A stretch of 64,000 nucleotides of DNA from an uncultured Lutibacter sp. Its GTDB lineage: Bacteria; Bacteroidota; Bacteroidia; Flavobacteriales; Flavobacteriaceae. The notes beneath the pieces were generated by a model that was not told where the DNA came from, searched no databases, and worked only from the letters and a program-made list of their open reading frames with translations. Both the position numbers and the translations under genes were made by a program. This document shows positions 44,234 through 53,464 of the stretch, in pieces. The stretch is taken from assembly GCF_947495725.1 (NCBI RefSeq), contig NZ_CANLZZ010000005.1, positions 62,001 to 126,000 of the forward strand. The letters are read 5' to 3'. Every line of letters starts with the position of its first letter. The stretch's first letter is position 1.

Positions 44234-45202
44234 ATGAAAGCAGCCATAAAAACATCAGGATTAAAACTATTAAATAACCGAAAGATTAAGGTTTTTGTAT
44301 TTTTCACAATACTTACAACCATTATTTGGTTATTAATTGAATTATCAAAAACATTTACAAGTACTGCATTTTTTAAGGCTGATTATAAAAACTTGCCCAA
44401 AGATAAATTATTACAAGTAAGTCCGGTTTCGCAAGTTGAAGTGACAATAAAAGCCCCTGGATTTAATTTATTAAAGTATAAATTAAAAGCTCACAAAATC
44501 AATTTTAATCTAAATAACTTATCAAAAAAAGGAAGTTCATATTATATTTTACCAAATTCACAATTGTCTAATATTAATGCGCAAATTATTGGAGAAACAG
44601 AAATATTAAATATAGTTAAAGACACTATTTTTATTGAAGTGGGAAAAAATATTTCAAAAAAAGTTCCAATTCAAACAAGGGCAGATGTAAAATTTAAAAT
44701 AGGTTATAATTTTATCGAAAAATTAAAAGTTGAACCAGATTCTGTAATGGTTTCGGGACCAAAAAAGTATATAGATTCTATAAAAGAAGTATCCACAATA
44801 CCTTTTAAAATTAGCGATGTATACGAAAACATTGAAAAAGAAGTAGAACTGGTAATTCCAGAAAATTTAAAAAATATAGAACTATCTCACCAAAAGGTGA
44901 AACTTATTGGAGAAGTTGATAAATTTACAGAAGGAAGAATTAAAATTCCAGTTTCAATAATTAATGAACCAGAAAAGGTTACGGTAAATCCATTTCCAAA
45001 AGAAATTGAAATTATTTATCAAGCAGGAATTTCAAATTTTAATAAAATTAACGAAAATAGTTTTACAATAGTTTTCGATTATAAGCAGTATGAGAGGGAT
45101 ACAACTACGCAATTTTTAACACCAATTATAAAACAAAAAAGCGAATTTGTATCTACAATTAAATTAATACCAAATAGAATAGAATTTTTACTTCAAAAAT
45201 GA
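44234..45202 (+). CDS. YbbR-like (CdaR-type) membrane-anchored protein
   Basis: 322 aa. One N-terminal membrane helix (about 19-38) and three YbbR-like beta domains outside, e.g. VPIQTRADVKFKIGYN and DSVMVSGPKKYIDSI. In Firmicutes CdaR regulates the c-di-AMP cyclase CdaA; no cyclase gene is nearby here. Its stop overlaps the coaE start by four bases (ATGA), an arrangement common in this phylum. Confidence 0.82.
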   Translation: MKAAIKTSGLKLLNNRKIKVFVFFTILTTIIWLLIELSKTFTSTAFFKADYKNLPKDKLLQVSPVSQVEVTIKAPGFNLLKYKLKAHKINFNLNNLSKKGSSYYILPNSQLSNINAQIIGETEILNIVKDTIFIEVGKNISKKVPIQTRADVKFKIGYNFIEKLKVEPDSVMVSGPKKYIDSIKEVSTIPFKISDVYENIEKEVELVIPENLKNIELSHQKVKLIGEVDKFTEGRIKIPVSIINEPEKVTVNPFPKEIEIIYQAGISNFNKINENSFTIVFDYKQYERDTTTQFLTPIIKQKSEFVSTIKLIPNRIEFLLQK

Positions 45203-45789
45203 TAATAGTAGGCTTAACAGGAGGTATAGGTAGTGGTAAAACTACAGTTTTAAAATTATTTAAAAAGCTGGGTTGTGATACCTATATTGCAGATGATGAG
45301 GCAAAAAAAATAATGAATTCGGATATAGAATTGATTGCTGAAGTAAAAAAAATATTTGGCGACAAAGCCTATAAAAATAAAAAACTTAACAGAGCTCATA
45401 TTGCATCTGTTGTTTTTAATAACAAAGAAAAACTAAATTCATTAAATGCAATTGTTCATCCAAAAGTAAGACAGCACTTTACCAATTTTGTTAAAAAATC
45501 TAAAGCAAAAATTATAATTTATGAGGCAGCTATATTATTCGAAAGCGGTAGTTATAAATTATGCGATTATATTGTAACGGTAACCACTCCAATAGAAGAA
45601 CGTATTGAACGTATAATGAAACGAGATACAATCTCAAAAGAACAAATTCTACAAAGAATTAAAAATCAATTAGATGATGAATACAAGATTAAAAATTCTC
45701 ATTTTGTAATTGATAATTCTGATGCTTTTGATGCGAAAAGTCAGGTTTCTACCATTTATAACATTCTTTTGAAAACGATCAAAAAGTAA
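45199..45789 (+). CDS. coaE: Dephospho-CoA kinase
   Basis: 196 aa. The P-loop GLTGGIGSGKTTV (5-17), CDTYIADDEAKK, and the lid region RxxxR (IEERIERIMKR). Phosphorylates dephospho-CoA in the last step of CoA synthesis. Coupled to the YbbR gene and followed by the two-component pair. Confidence 0.95.
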   Translation: MIIVGLTGGIGSGKTTVLKLFKKLGCDTYIADDEAKKIMNSDIELIAEVKKIFGDKAYKNKKLNRAHIASVVFNNKEKLNSLNAIVHPKVRQHFTNFVKKSKAKIIIYEAAILFESGSYKLCDYIVTVTTPIEERIERIMKRDTISKEQILQRIKNQLDDEYKIKNSHFVIDNSDAFDAKSQVSTIYNILLKTIKK

Positions 45790-45881
45790 GTATTATCTTA
45801 AAATTCTGTTAATAAATTATATTTTTGATTATCTTGTTGTAATTTTAAATGATTTAAATGAAAAATGTTTAATTTTGCCTA

Positions 45882-47456
45882 ATGAGCAAAAAAATATTTT
45901 TACTTATCATAATTTTAATGAGTATCTCATTGATAGGTATTATTACTGTTCAAGTATTTTGGATTAAAAACACCATTGAAATAACAGAAAAACAGTTTAC
46001 GTCAAATGTGCGTTTTGCGCTGGCAAAAGTTTCAGAAGATATTAGGCAACGAGAATTTGATGATTTTTATGAAAAATACGCTGCAAATTATAAAGAAGGA
46101 GAATTAATAAAAGGATCGGATGTTAGGAATTTTATTTTTGAAAGAATAGATACCATAAATAATGAACGATTTACATTTTCCCAAAGCATAATTGAGCAAA
46201 ATTATAAAGTGCCAACAGAGTTCTTTGAAAATGATTCTATAAGTTTTAAAGAAATTTATAGCAAAGAAGAAATTTCTATAGTTGATAACAATGTGTTAGA
46301 TGATGCTTTAGGTGATGATAAATTACCAGAAGAACATATAACAAAAATGGGAAGATTAAAAGAAGCTGAGAAATCGCTTTTAGTACAATCTTTTGATGCT
46401 TCAAGAAAAAAGCTTCCAATTAATCAACGTGTTAGTAATTATGAAATAACCACAAGATTAGATAGAGAATTAAAGAGTAAAGGAATAAATACCGACTTTA
46501 AATATGGTATTTATAGCAATGGACTAGCAACCCAGGTAAAATCGGGATATTTTAGAAAAGAAGCAGGGAAAAGTTATGTAGTTCCAATGTTTGCAGATGC
46601 CGAAGGACAAAGTGAGTTTCAGTTGTTTGTTACTTTTCCTGAGAAAAAGAACTTTATCCTATCTTCTATTTTTAAATTATTAGTGCTGTCAGCTTTTTTT
46701 ATTTTAATTATAATTTTAGCATTTGTAACAGCTTTGTATCAGTTGATTAAGCAAAAACAAATTTCGGAAATTAAAACCGATTTTATTAATAATATGACAC
46801 ACGAGTTTAAAACTCCAATTGCAACTATAAATTTAGCATTAGATGCAATTAAAAACCCTAAAATTATAGGTGATGAAGATAAAGTGATGCGTTATGTTAA
46901 AATGATTAGGGACGAAAATAAGAGAATGCACGTACAGGTAGAAAACGTATTGAGAATTTCTAAACTAGAAAAGAACCAATTAGATGTAAGTAAGGAAGCG
47001 GTTGATATGCACGATATAATTGAAGATGCCGTAACACACGTTGAATTATTGGTTAGAAATAAAGGAGGTTATATAAAAGTTCATTTAAAAGCTGGTTTTA
47101 CAGAGATTTTGGGAAATCAATTTCATTTAACCAGTATTATAGTTAATATGCTAGATAATGCTATTAAATATACCGAAGAAGCACCAAAAATTGATGTTTT
47201 TACAGAAAATACATCAAAAAACATTATAATTAAGGTAAAAGACCAAGGTATTGGAATGGGGAAAAATGTTCAGAAAAACATTTTTAAGAAATTTTATAGA
47301 GAAGAAACAGGGAATATTCATAATGTGAAAGGACATGGTTTAGGACTTTCATATGTAAAAAAAATAGTAGAAATTCATCAAGGTGAAATTTTTGTAGAAA
47401 GTGAAAAAGGAGTAGGAAGTACTTTTACAATTAAATTACCTTTGATACAAATTTAA
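45882..47456 (+). CDS. Sensor histidine kinase (RprX-like)
   Basis: 524 aa. Membrane segments at about 4-27 and 260-288 enclose a periplasmic sensor of about 230 residues. Phospho-acceptor His306 is in NNMTHEFKTPIATI; the ATPase domain has NMLDNAIKYT, DQGIGMG and GHGLGLSYV. There is no HAMP domain between helix 2 and the H-box. Paired with an OmpR-type regulator 4 nt downstream; resembles RprX/RprY of Bacteroides. A TAATTTTG at 45870-45877 would place the transcript start at or near the ATG. Confidence 0.92.
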   Translation: MSKKIFLLIIILMSISLIGIITVQVFWIKNTIEITEKQFTSNVRFALAKVSEDIRQREFDDFYEKYAANYKEGELIKGSDVRNFIFERIDTINNERFTFSQSIIEQNYKVPTEFFENDSISFKEIYSKEEISIVDNNVLDDALGDDKLPEEHITKMGRLKEAEKSLLVQSFDASRKKLPINQRVSNYEITTRLDRELKSKGINTDFKYGIYSNGLATQVKSGYFRKEAGKSYVVPMFADAEGQSEFQLFVTFPEKKNFILSSIFKLLVLSAFFILIIILAFVTALYQLIKQKQISEIKTDFINNMTHEFKTPIATINLALDAIKNPKIIGDEDKVMRYVKMIRDENKRMHVQVENVLRISKLEKNQLDVSKEAVDMHDIIEDAVTHVELLVRNKGGYIKVHLKAGFTEILGNQFHLTSIIVNMLDNAIKYTEEAPKIDVFTENTSKNIIIKVKDQGIGMGKNVQKNIFKKFYREETGNIHNVKGHGLGLSYVKKIVEIHQGEIFVESEKGVGSTFTIKLPLIQI

Positions 47457-47460
47457 AAAT

Positions 47461-48162
47461 ATGGAAAATAACAGAATTTTATTAGTAGAAGACGATCCCA
47501 ATTTTGGGACAGTTTTAAAAGATTATCTTTCTTTAAATGATTACAATGTAACTCATGCTAAGGACGGATTGGAAGGTTTGATTATGTTTAAAAATGATGA
47601 TTATGATTTATGTATTTTAGATGTAATGATGCCTCGTAAAGATGGTTTTTCATTAGCAAAAGATATTAGAGCAACAAATTCTGAAGTACCAATAATTTTC
47701 CTTACTGCTAAAACAATGAAAGAAGATGTTTTAAAAGGATATCAGGCTGGAGCAGATGATTATTTAAATAAACCATTTGATTCTGAGGTGTTATTGTATA
47801 AAATCAAAGCAATTTTACAACGTAAAGAAACCGAACAGAGTATAGAAGAAGATACATTTGAATTTAAGATTGGTGGTTTTGATTTTAATTCTAAATTACG
47901 TCACTTATCTTATAATGGTGGTGAAGCTCAAAAACTATCACCTAAAGAAAGTAAGTTGTTAAAAATGCTAGCAATGCATAAAAACGATTTAATGCCTAGA
48001 GAATTGGCACTAACTAAAATTTGGAGAGACGATAACTATTTTACTTCTAGAAGTATGGATGTGTACATCGCCAAATTAAGAAAGTATTTAAAATTAGATG
48101 AAAATGTTGAAATTTTAAATATTCATGGAGAAGGATTTAGATTAATTGATAAATCTGTATAA
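47461..48162 (+). CDS. OmpR-family response regulator (RprY-like)
   Basis: 233 aa. Receiver with acidic pair Glu10/Asp11, phospho-acceptor Asp54 (CILDVMMPR), Thr82/Lys104; winged-helix output (about 130-230) with LSPKESKLLKMLA and SRSMDVYIAKLRKYL. A DNA-binding partner of the kinase upstream. Terminated by a strong hairpin. Confidence 0.93.
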   Translation: MENNRILLVEDDPNFGTVLKDYLSLNDYNVTHAKDGLEGLIMFKNDDYDLCILDVMMPRKDGFSLAKDIRATNSEVPIIFLTAKTMKEDVLKGYQAGADDYLNKPFDSEVLLYKIKAILQRKETEQSIEEDTFEFKIGGFDFNSKLRHLSYNGGEAQKLSPKESKLLKMLAMHKNDLMPRELALTKIWRDDNYFTSRSMDVYIAKLRKYLKLDENVEILNIHGEGFRLIDKSV

Positions 48163-48177
48163 GATAATTACAAGATT

Positions 48178-48218
48178 AAAAAACCGTATTTAAATTTTTT
48201 AAATACGGTTTTTTTTAT
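48178..48218 (+). terminator. Terminator of the two-component operon
   Basis: A 17-bp stem (AAAAAACCGTATTTAAA with its complement), a 3-nt loop and a T-tract, 15 nt after the regulator stop. Confidence 0.88.
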
Positions 48219-48356
48219 GATTATTTTAAATTTAGCAATCTTTTACTCTAAAAAAATAATTAAACTTAACCTAATGAAAGTTAAATAATTATATGAAATT
48301 AATAATTTTTAACGTATATTTAAATTAGAGTATTTTAGTGAAAATTAGAAAATATT

Positions 48357-48977
48357 ATGGCACAATTTATAAAAATTTATAATGAAAATCCAAATGAACG
48401 AGATTTGGATAAAGTTGTTGATGTTTTAAGAAAAGGAGGATTAATAATTTATCCAACAGATACCGTTTATGGTTTGGGCTGTGATATTACTAACATGAAA
48501 GCTATGGAAAAAGTAGCGAAAATAAAAGGTATAAAATTAGACAAAGCAAACTTCTCTTTTATTTGTTACGATTTAAGTAATTTATCTGACTATGTAAGAC
48601 AAATAGACACTTCTACTTATAAAATATTGAAAAAAAACTTGCCAGGTCCTTATACATTTGTTTTACCGAGTAATAATAATTTGCCAAAAGCTTTTAAGAA
48701 GAAAAAAACCGTAGGAATAAGAATTCCTGATAATAGTATAATTAGGGCATTAGTTAAAAGACTTGGAAATCCAATTGTTTCAACCTCAATTTATGATGAG
48801 GATGATTTGTTAGAATACACAACAGATCCAGAACTAATTTTCGAAAAATGGGGAAATATTGTAGATATTGTAATTGATGGTGGTTATGGAGATAACAATC
48901 CTTCAACAATAATTGATTTATCTGAGGATGAGCCAGTTGTATTAAGAGAAGGAAAGGGAAGTGTTGAAGATTTTTAA
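48357..48977 (+). CDS. Sua5/YciO/YrdC-family protein
   Basis: 206 aa with the YrdC-like core: GLIIYPTDTVYGLGCDI (28-44), KKKTVGIRIPDN and NPIVSTS. Sua5/YrdC proteins make threonylcarbamoyl-AMP for the t6A modification of tRNA; YciO is a related group of unclear role. The position of the basic residues (ANFSFIC after KLDKA rather than KRP..PL) leans toward the YciO branch, so the t6A function is not certain. Confidence 0.85.
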   Translation: MAQFIKIYNENPNERDLDKVVDVLRKGGLIIYPTDTVYGLGCDITNMKAMEKVAKIKGIKLDKANFSFICYDLSNLSDYVRQIDTSTYKILKKNLPGPYTFVLPSNNNLPKAFKKKKTVGIRIPDNSIIRALVKRLGNPIVSTSIYDEDDLLEYTTDPELIFEKWGNIVDIVIDGGYGDNNPSTIIDLSEDEPVVLREGKGSVEDF

Positions 48978-48983
48978 AAATAA

Positions 48984-49982
48984 TTACAAATCTGAATATT
49001 TTTTCTTTCCTGCAATAAAATGGCTATAAACAATACTATTTATTGTAAAGTAATTAGGTTTTTTAGCAATATCACTTCTTTTTTTATACATTTTAATAAC
49101 ATTGTAATAAAAACTAAAATGAGCCTTTAATATTGCGAATGTATGCACTGGTCTCAATTCAAACAAAAACTTAATAGCTGCTATTCCATCTAAAATAAGT
49201 CTTGTCAAAATTATTCCGAAAAGCATTTTTTTTGGAACGTTTTTTACCAAAGTAAATAAACTATTTCTAAAATTTAAAAACGATTTTCTAGGGCTTTCTT
49301 CTTTTAAAGTAGCACCACCAACATGGTAAACTGTGGAATTTCCAATATATTTTATGGTATAATTTAAATTAAACGCGCGCCAACACAAATCAATTTCTTC
49401 CTGATGTGCAAAATAATCTTCATCAAAACCTTGTAATGAATGAAAAACGTTAGAACGAATAAATAAACAAGCCCCTGAAGCCCAAAAAATTTCAGTGCTA
49501 TCATTAAACTGATTTGTATCTTTTTCTAATTCAGAAAAAATACGTCCTCTGCAATAAGGGTACCCATATTTATCTACAAATCCACCAGCGGCTCCAGCAT
49601 ATTCAAATAGTTCTTTATTTTTAAAGTCTACTATTTTTGGCTGGATAATTGCTGTTTTTGGTTCGTTTTTAAAGGTTTTAATTATAGGATTTAACCAATC
49701 TTCTGTAACTTCAATATCCGAATTTATAAGGGCATAAATATCAGCGTCAACATTTTTTAGAGCATCATTATACCCTTTGGCGTAGCCACCATTTTTCTTA
49801 TTTTGAACTATTTTTAATGAAGGATAATTCCGTTTAATAAATTCAATAGAATCATCGGTAGAAGCATTATCGGCAATAACTATTTCTACAGTTGGAAGTG
49901 CACTAAATTTCACAATTGAGGGAAGAAATTTTTCTAATAATCCCTTACCATTCCAGTTTAATATTACAAGTGCTATTTTCAC
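48984..49982 (-). CDS. Family 2 glycosyltransferase
   Basis: 332 aa, GTG start (KIALVILNWNGKG follows). GT-A fold: nucleotide-binding IVIADNASTDDS (34-45) and the metal motif in ALINSDIEV, then ASGACLFIRS and HQEEIDLCWR as in rhamnosyl-type GT2 enzymes. A hydrophobic segment near 255-275 may contact the membrane. Probably builds lipopolysaccharide or exopolysaccharide. No other polysaccharide genes adjoin it. Confidence 0.88.
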   Translation of the reverse strand: MKIALVILNWNGKGLLEKFLPSIVKFSALPTVEIVIADNASTDDSIEFIKRNYPSLKIVQNKKNGGYAKGYNDALKNVDADIYALINSDIEVTEDWLNPIIKTFKNEPKTAIIQPKIVDFKNKELFEYAGAAGGFVDKYGYPYCRGRIFSELEKDTNQFNDSTEIFWASGACLFIRSNVFHSLQGFDEDYFAHQEEIDLCWRAFNLNYTIKYIGNSTVYHVGGATLKEESPRKSFLNFRNSLFTLVKNVPKKMLFGIILTRLILDGIAAIKFLFELRPVHTFAILKAHFSFYYNVIKMYKKRSDIAKKPNYFTINSIVYSHFIAGKKKYSDL

Positions 49983-49987
49983 AAGTG

Positions 49988-50017
49988 CAAACTTACTTTA
50001 AAATTGATAAACACAAA
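49988..50017 (-). promoter_or_regulatory. Promoter of the glycosyltransferase gene
   Basis: Minus-strand TTTG (50017-50014), an 18-nt spacer, TAAGTTTG (49995-49988). The start site would coincide with the GTG at 49982-49980, implying a leaderless message. Confidence 0.55.
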
Positions 50018-50028
50018 TTAATATTTTC

Positions 50029-50478
50029 TTAAATATCATTATAAGATGGAATATTTTCTAAAAAAATATAACATTCGTTTTCTTTATCCATTTTACAGAA
50101 AAAATGTTCCAATCCGTTGGTTACAATTAAATAAGTTGCGTTTAATTGAAGGTTGTATCGAGCAATTTGATCAAACGTTTCTTGGGTAATTTTAATTGAA
50201 GGTGCTTTACATTCAACAATAATATCAGGTTTACCGTTTTTATCAAAAATTAAAATGTCAGTTCGTTTGGTTAATTTGTTAATGGTTAGTTTTTTTTCAA
50301 CCGCGATTAATGAAATGGGATATTTTTTTTCTTCAATTAAAAAATGGACAAAATGTTGTCGAACCCATTCTTCGGGAGTTAGAACCATATTTTTTTTTCG
50401 AATGATATCAAAAATAAAATACTTATTTTCACTACTTTTGATTCTGAATTTATATGTAGGTAAATTCAATTGCTGCAT
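50029..50478 (-). CDS. Stand-alone HsdR N-terminal-like PD-(D/E)xK protein
   Basis: 149 aa. It matches the nuclease-fold N-domain of type I restriction HsdR subunits. The active-site set is Asp74 (KRTDILIF), Glu89 and Lys91 (VECKAP), with an acidic residue upstream in TPEEWVRQ. There is no helicase part and no hsdM or hsdS gene nearby. Such single-domain forms are common next to holA in Bacteroidota. Probably a nuclease in DNA maintenance rather than a restriction system (inference). Confidence 0.85.
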   Translation of the reverse strand: MQQLNLPTYKFRIKSSENKYFIFDIIRKKNMVLTPEEWVRQHFVHFLIEEKKYPISLIAVEKKLTINKLTKRTDILIFDKNGKPDIIVECKAPSIKITQETFDQIARYNLQLNATYLIVTNGLEHFFCKMDKENECYIFLENIPSYNDI

Positions 50479-50507
50479 AAGGCAAAAATGCTAATTTTTT
50501 TTCATAA

Positions 50508-51512
50508 ATGAGTGACGTTACCAAAATAGTTTCTGATATAAAAGACGGAAATATTAAACCTATTTATTTTTTAATGGGAGAAGAACCTTATTATATTGAT
50601 AGGATTTCTGAATATATTGAAAACAATGTGTTGGCTGAAGAAGAAAAAGGGTTTAACCAAATAGTGCTTTACGGACGAGATGTTACGGTTGAAGAAATTA
50701 TCGATAACGCTAAGCGATTTCCAATGATGGCCGAAAAACAAGTAATTATTGTTAAAGAAGCTCAAGATTTATCTAGAACTATTGAAAAATTAGTAACATA
50801 TGTAAATAACTTACAACCATCAACGGTATTAGTACTTTGCTATAAGTATAAAAAAATAGATAAGCGTAAAGCGTTGTACAAAGCAATTCAAAAAGTTGGA
50901 TTGGTTTATGAAAGTAAAAAGTTATATGAAAATCAAGTAGCAGATTGGATTCGTAGAGTTTTAGCTGGTAAAAAATTTAAAATTGATACCAAAGCCACGT
51001 TAATGCTTGTGGAGTTTTTAGGAACCGATTTAAGTAAAATAAGTAATGAACTAGATAAGTTAACGCTAGTGTTGCCAAAAGGTTCTACAATTACACCGGT
51101 TAGTATTGAAGAAAATATTGGGATTAGTAAAGATTTTAATAATTTTGAATTAAGAAAAGCCGTTGGCGAACGTAATGTTTATAAGGTAAATATGATTATC
51201 AATCACTTTGCGCAAAATCAAAAAGCAAATCCGTTGGTAATGACTATTTCTTTGTTAAATAGCTTTTTTACACAATTGCTTATTTTTCATAGTTTAAATG
51301 ATAAATCTAAAAATAGCGTTGCTAAAGCCTTAGGAATCAATCCGTTTTTTGTTACAGATTATTCGGTTGCAGCAAAAAATTATCCAATGCGAAAAGTGTC
51401 TCAGGTAATAGGTTTGTTGCGCGATGCTGATGTAAAAAGTAAAGGAGTAGGAGCAAATGCACTTCCTGCAGGAGATATTTTAAAGGAACTATTGTTTAAA
51501 ATTATTCATTAG
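50508..51512 (+). CDS. holA: DNA polymerase III delta subunit
   Basis: 334 aa. Clamp-loader delta: N-terminal PIYFLMGEEPYYIDRI (18-33), FPMMAEKQVIIVKEAQ, then the collar domain with NPLVMTISLLNSFFTQLL and DILKELLFKII at the end. Opens the sliding clamp. Divergent from the HsdR-like gene with 29 nt between start codons. Upstream of the accessory patch. Confidence 0.92.
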   Translation: MSDVTKIVSDIKDGNIKPIYFLMGEEPYYIDRISEYIENNVLAEEEKGFNQIVLYGRDVTVEEIIDNAKRFPMMAEKQVIIVKEAQDLSRTIEKLVTYVNNLQPSTVLVLCYKYKKIDKRKALYKAIQKVGLVYESKKLYENQVADWIRRVLAGKKFKIDTKATLMLVEFLGTDLSKISNELDKLTLVLPKGSTITPVSIEENIGISKDFNNFELRKAVGERNVYKVNMIINHFAQNQKANPLVMTISLLNSFFTQLLIFHSLNDKSKNSVAKALGINPFFVTDYSVAAKNYPMRKVSQVIGLLRDADVKSKGVGANALPAGDILKELLFKIIH

Positions 51513-51692
51513 AATTAATTGTTAAATTAAATTTCACTTTTTATTCTTATCTTTTACATTAAAATACGTGTTTTCATTTATTATAAACATACACTAATAA
51601 AGTTTGCAATTTGTTTTTCTTAGTTTTTATAATTGTACACAGAAGTAGTTGTCTTTATTAAGTGTTTATGGAAATATGAAAAATTAACTTAT

Positions 51693-51771
51693 CGTCAACC
51701 TGAACTTGTTTCAGGTTCACATCACAATTAGTTCTAAAATAATAAGATGCTGAAACAAGTTCAGCATGACG
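51693..51771. repeat. REP-like inverted repeat
   Basis: The left arm (51693-51723) contains CCTGAACTTGTTTCAGG; the right arm (51745-51771) contains GCTGAAACAAGTTCAGC. The two are imperfect complements of each other and each is itself a small palindrome, so the whole can fold into a long or double hairpin. The core CTGAACTTGTTTCAG is a dispersed element I recall from many flavobacterial genomes. It lies in the 468-nt gap after holA, which otherwise holds only a toxin remnant. Confidence 0.75.
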
Positions 51772-51912
51772 AAGATATCACAAAATAAGCCTGCTAAAAA
51801 AAGGCAAAACCATACAATGTTTACGGTTTTAACTTACCAAAAAGTTAACAAAGTTGTCTAAATTTAATCTTTAAAAAATTTAAAACAACAACAATACATT
51901 CCTACGAGAGGT

Positions 51913-52265
51913 ATGATGGGGAAAACTATTAAACATACTTTTGAACGGCACGGAAGCCACACAACTGAATTTATTAAAAAATGATAGCTAAAAATACTAT
52001 AGGAAAGCCTCTAGGTCAATGGTTAGATGATGTAGCTGCTGAAGATTTCATTTCAAAACATTTAAGTCAGTTAAATAATGGAACCAGAGATATTCCAATT
52101 CCTGAAAATCTTCAATATATAGGTAGAATTTTTAGAGATGGAGATGGTGTTGTTTTTAAACCAACACATATTAGATTAGTACCAAGTGATTCAGGAGTTA
52201 AAACAACTTACCCCATTAACGATTTATTAAGTTCTCTCGAACCTTTAGGAACATATATACCTTAA
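51913..52265 (+). pseudogene. Polymorphic-toxin C-terminal domain, frameshifted
   Basis: Two overlapping frames make one domain. Frame 1 (51913-51984) reads MMGKTIKHTFERHGSHTTEF; frame 2 (51981-52265, 94 aa) continues with GKPLGQWLDDVAAEDFI, PTHIRLVPSDSGVKTTYPI. One extra A in the A6 run at 51976-51981 would join them. The pattern (early His motif, W-DD-AAE helix, closing VKTxYP strand) resembles BECR-fold RNase toxin tips of CDI/RHS proteins. There is no carrier or secretion domain. Either an orphan, broken toxin tip or a homopolymer error; the downstream gene would be its immunity protein. Confidence 0.6.
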
Positions 52266-52274
52266 AAGATTATT

Positions 52275-52643
52275 ATGAAGAGAAAAACATTTAAAGAAGT
52301 TGATGTAGATCTAAATTTAACTGGAACTAATGATTGGGGAATTGAAAATTCAGATGCTATTAGGGTAAAAGAATTTATTCTTTATGAGAAGAATAATTTA
52401 CTTGAGAAAGGAGTGAAATCCTCATTTATAGACCTCATAATATCTTCTATGAATGAAGCTATTTTAGAAAATAAAGTAACCAATGAGTTACGTTTATTGT
52501 TTTCAGAATATTTGTTAAACATAGAACAAACAGAATATCATTTAATGTTAATTGCATATTGGATAAGCATTAAAGATAAAATTGAATTTCCAGTTGGTTA
52601 CCTAATTGAGGAACTATTTGATATTAAAATGAATAAACCATAA
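52275..52643 (+). CDS. Putative immunity protein
   Basis: 122 aa, acidic and mostly helical, no signal peptide, no recognised family. It starts 9 nt after the toxin-like tail, the usual position and size of a cytoplasmic immunity protein. Segments such as SFIDLIISSMNEAILENK and LRLLFSEYLLNIEQTEYHL are regular amphipathic helices. The role rests on context. Confidence 0.6.
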   Translation: MKRKTFKEVDVDLNLTGTNDWGIENSDAIRVKEFILYEKNNLLEKGVKSSFIDLIISSMNEAILENKVTNELRLLFSEYLLNIEQTEYHLMLIAYWISIKDKIEFPVGYLIEELFDIKMNKP

Positions 52644-52696
52644 CCTCGTATATAAGAAAATAGCTAATAAAGTCGAAATTCAAAATATTATACAAA

Positions 52697-53122
52697 ATGA
52701 AAGATTTGATAAAAAAAACGCAAAAGGAACTAAATGTTAACAAATTAAGTATTTGTTGCTTAATTATCTTTTCTATTTTCAGTTGTTCAGTTAAAAAAGG
52801 CGATTTTTATAAAAAAGAGGTATATGAAATTATTAGAAAAAAAAGTAAAAATGGATTCTCTCAGTTAAAATTCAATACATTTAGTTTCTATAATAAAAAC
52901 GAAAAAATCCCTGCTTCAATAGAGATTAATGGAGTTGTTACTCATTCAAAGTTCTCTGATTCAATAGCAAATATCAACATTAGTGTCTTAAATGACAAAT
53001 ATGACATAAATATATTTTTTATTGGAAAAGAAACAATTAGAATTAAAAATCTATTAGTTAAAAGTGGTGATTCAATTGTTATAAATTCATATATGAAAGA
53101 AGATTTAACTCCATTATATTAA
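52697..53122 (+). CDS. Small lipoprotein of the accessory patch
   Basis: 141 aa. A hydrophobic segment (about 17-29) ends at a lipobox-like IFSC (Cys30); the first 14 residues are unusually long and charged for a signal peptide, so the true start may be later. The mature part is Lys/Ile/Asn-rich with alternating beta strands. No family recognised. Very AT-rich, like its neighbours. Confidence 0.55.
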   Translation: MKDLIKKTQKELNVNKLSICCLIIFSIFSCSVKKGDFYKKEVYEIIRKKSKNGFSQLKFNTFSFYNKNEKIPASIEINGVVTHSKFSDSIANINISVLNDKYDINIFFIGKETIRIKNLLVKSGDSIVINSYMKEDLTPLY

Positions 53123-53141
53123 AACAAAACACACCCAAGTA

Positions 53142-53196
53142 TATAAAAAATAGCAGAAAAAGTACAGGTTTTTAATAATTTGTACTTTCTGTTACT
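53142..53196 (+). repeat. Intergenic direct repeat, copy 1
   Basis: TATAAAAAATAGCAGAA, then AAGTACAGG...TTTGTACTTT, matches the copy at 54071-54127 over about 55 bp with few changes. The AGTAC/GTACT parts can pair as a short hairpin followed by T-rich sequence, so it may act as a terminator. A weaker trace (TATAAGAAAATAGC) lies at 52650-52665. Confidence 0.6.
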
Positions 53197-53254
53197 TTAT
53201 AGTTAGAACAAAAAATGCAATAATTAAAAAACAGAACAATATCAACATTGGTAT

Positions 53255-53464
53255 ATGACTAAAAATTATGTAAAACCAATAGCTTTGGCAATTCAAGAAT
53301 TAGATAAAAATAGATATCCTTTAGAATACTATATGGGATTTGGTTGGTCTGGTTTAGAGCAATATGGATTACATAATCTTTTATCTCAAGAACAATGGGA
53401 TGAAAATGATAGATTAAGAAAAATAGTAAATCAAAATTCAATATTTTCCAATGGATGTAATTAA
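53255..53464 (+). pseudogene. Short ORF, probable gene remnant
   Basis: 69 codons from an ATG, but the open frame extends nine codons upstream to a stop at 53225 with protein-like content (EQYQHWY before the ATG), as if the 5' part of a gene were lost. It has aromatic-rich text (YPLEYYMGFGWSGLEQYG). It overlaps the next gene's start by 14 nt. No family recognised; may be a fragment of a larger toxin- or immunity-related gene. Confidence 0.4.

Noticed and set aside
50029-50478. Type I restriction-modification system
   Set aside because: Only an HsdR N-domain-like protein is present; no helicase part, methylase or specificity gene.
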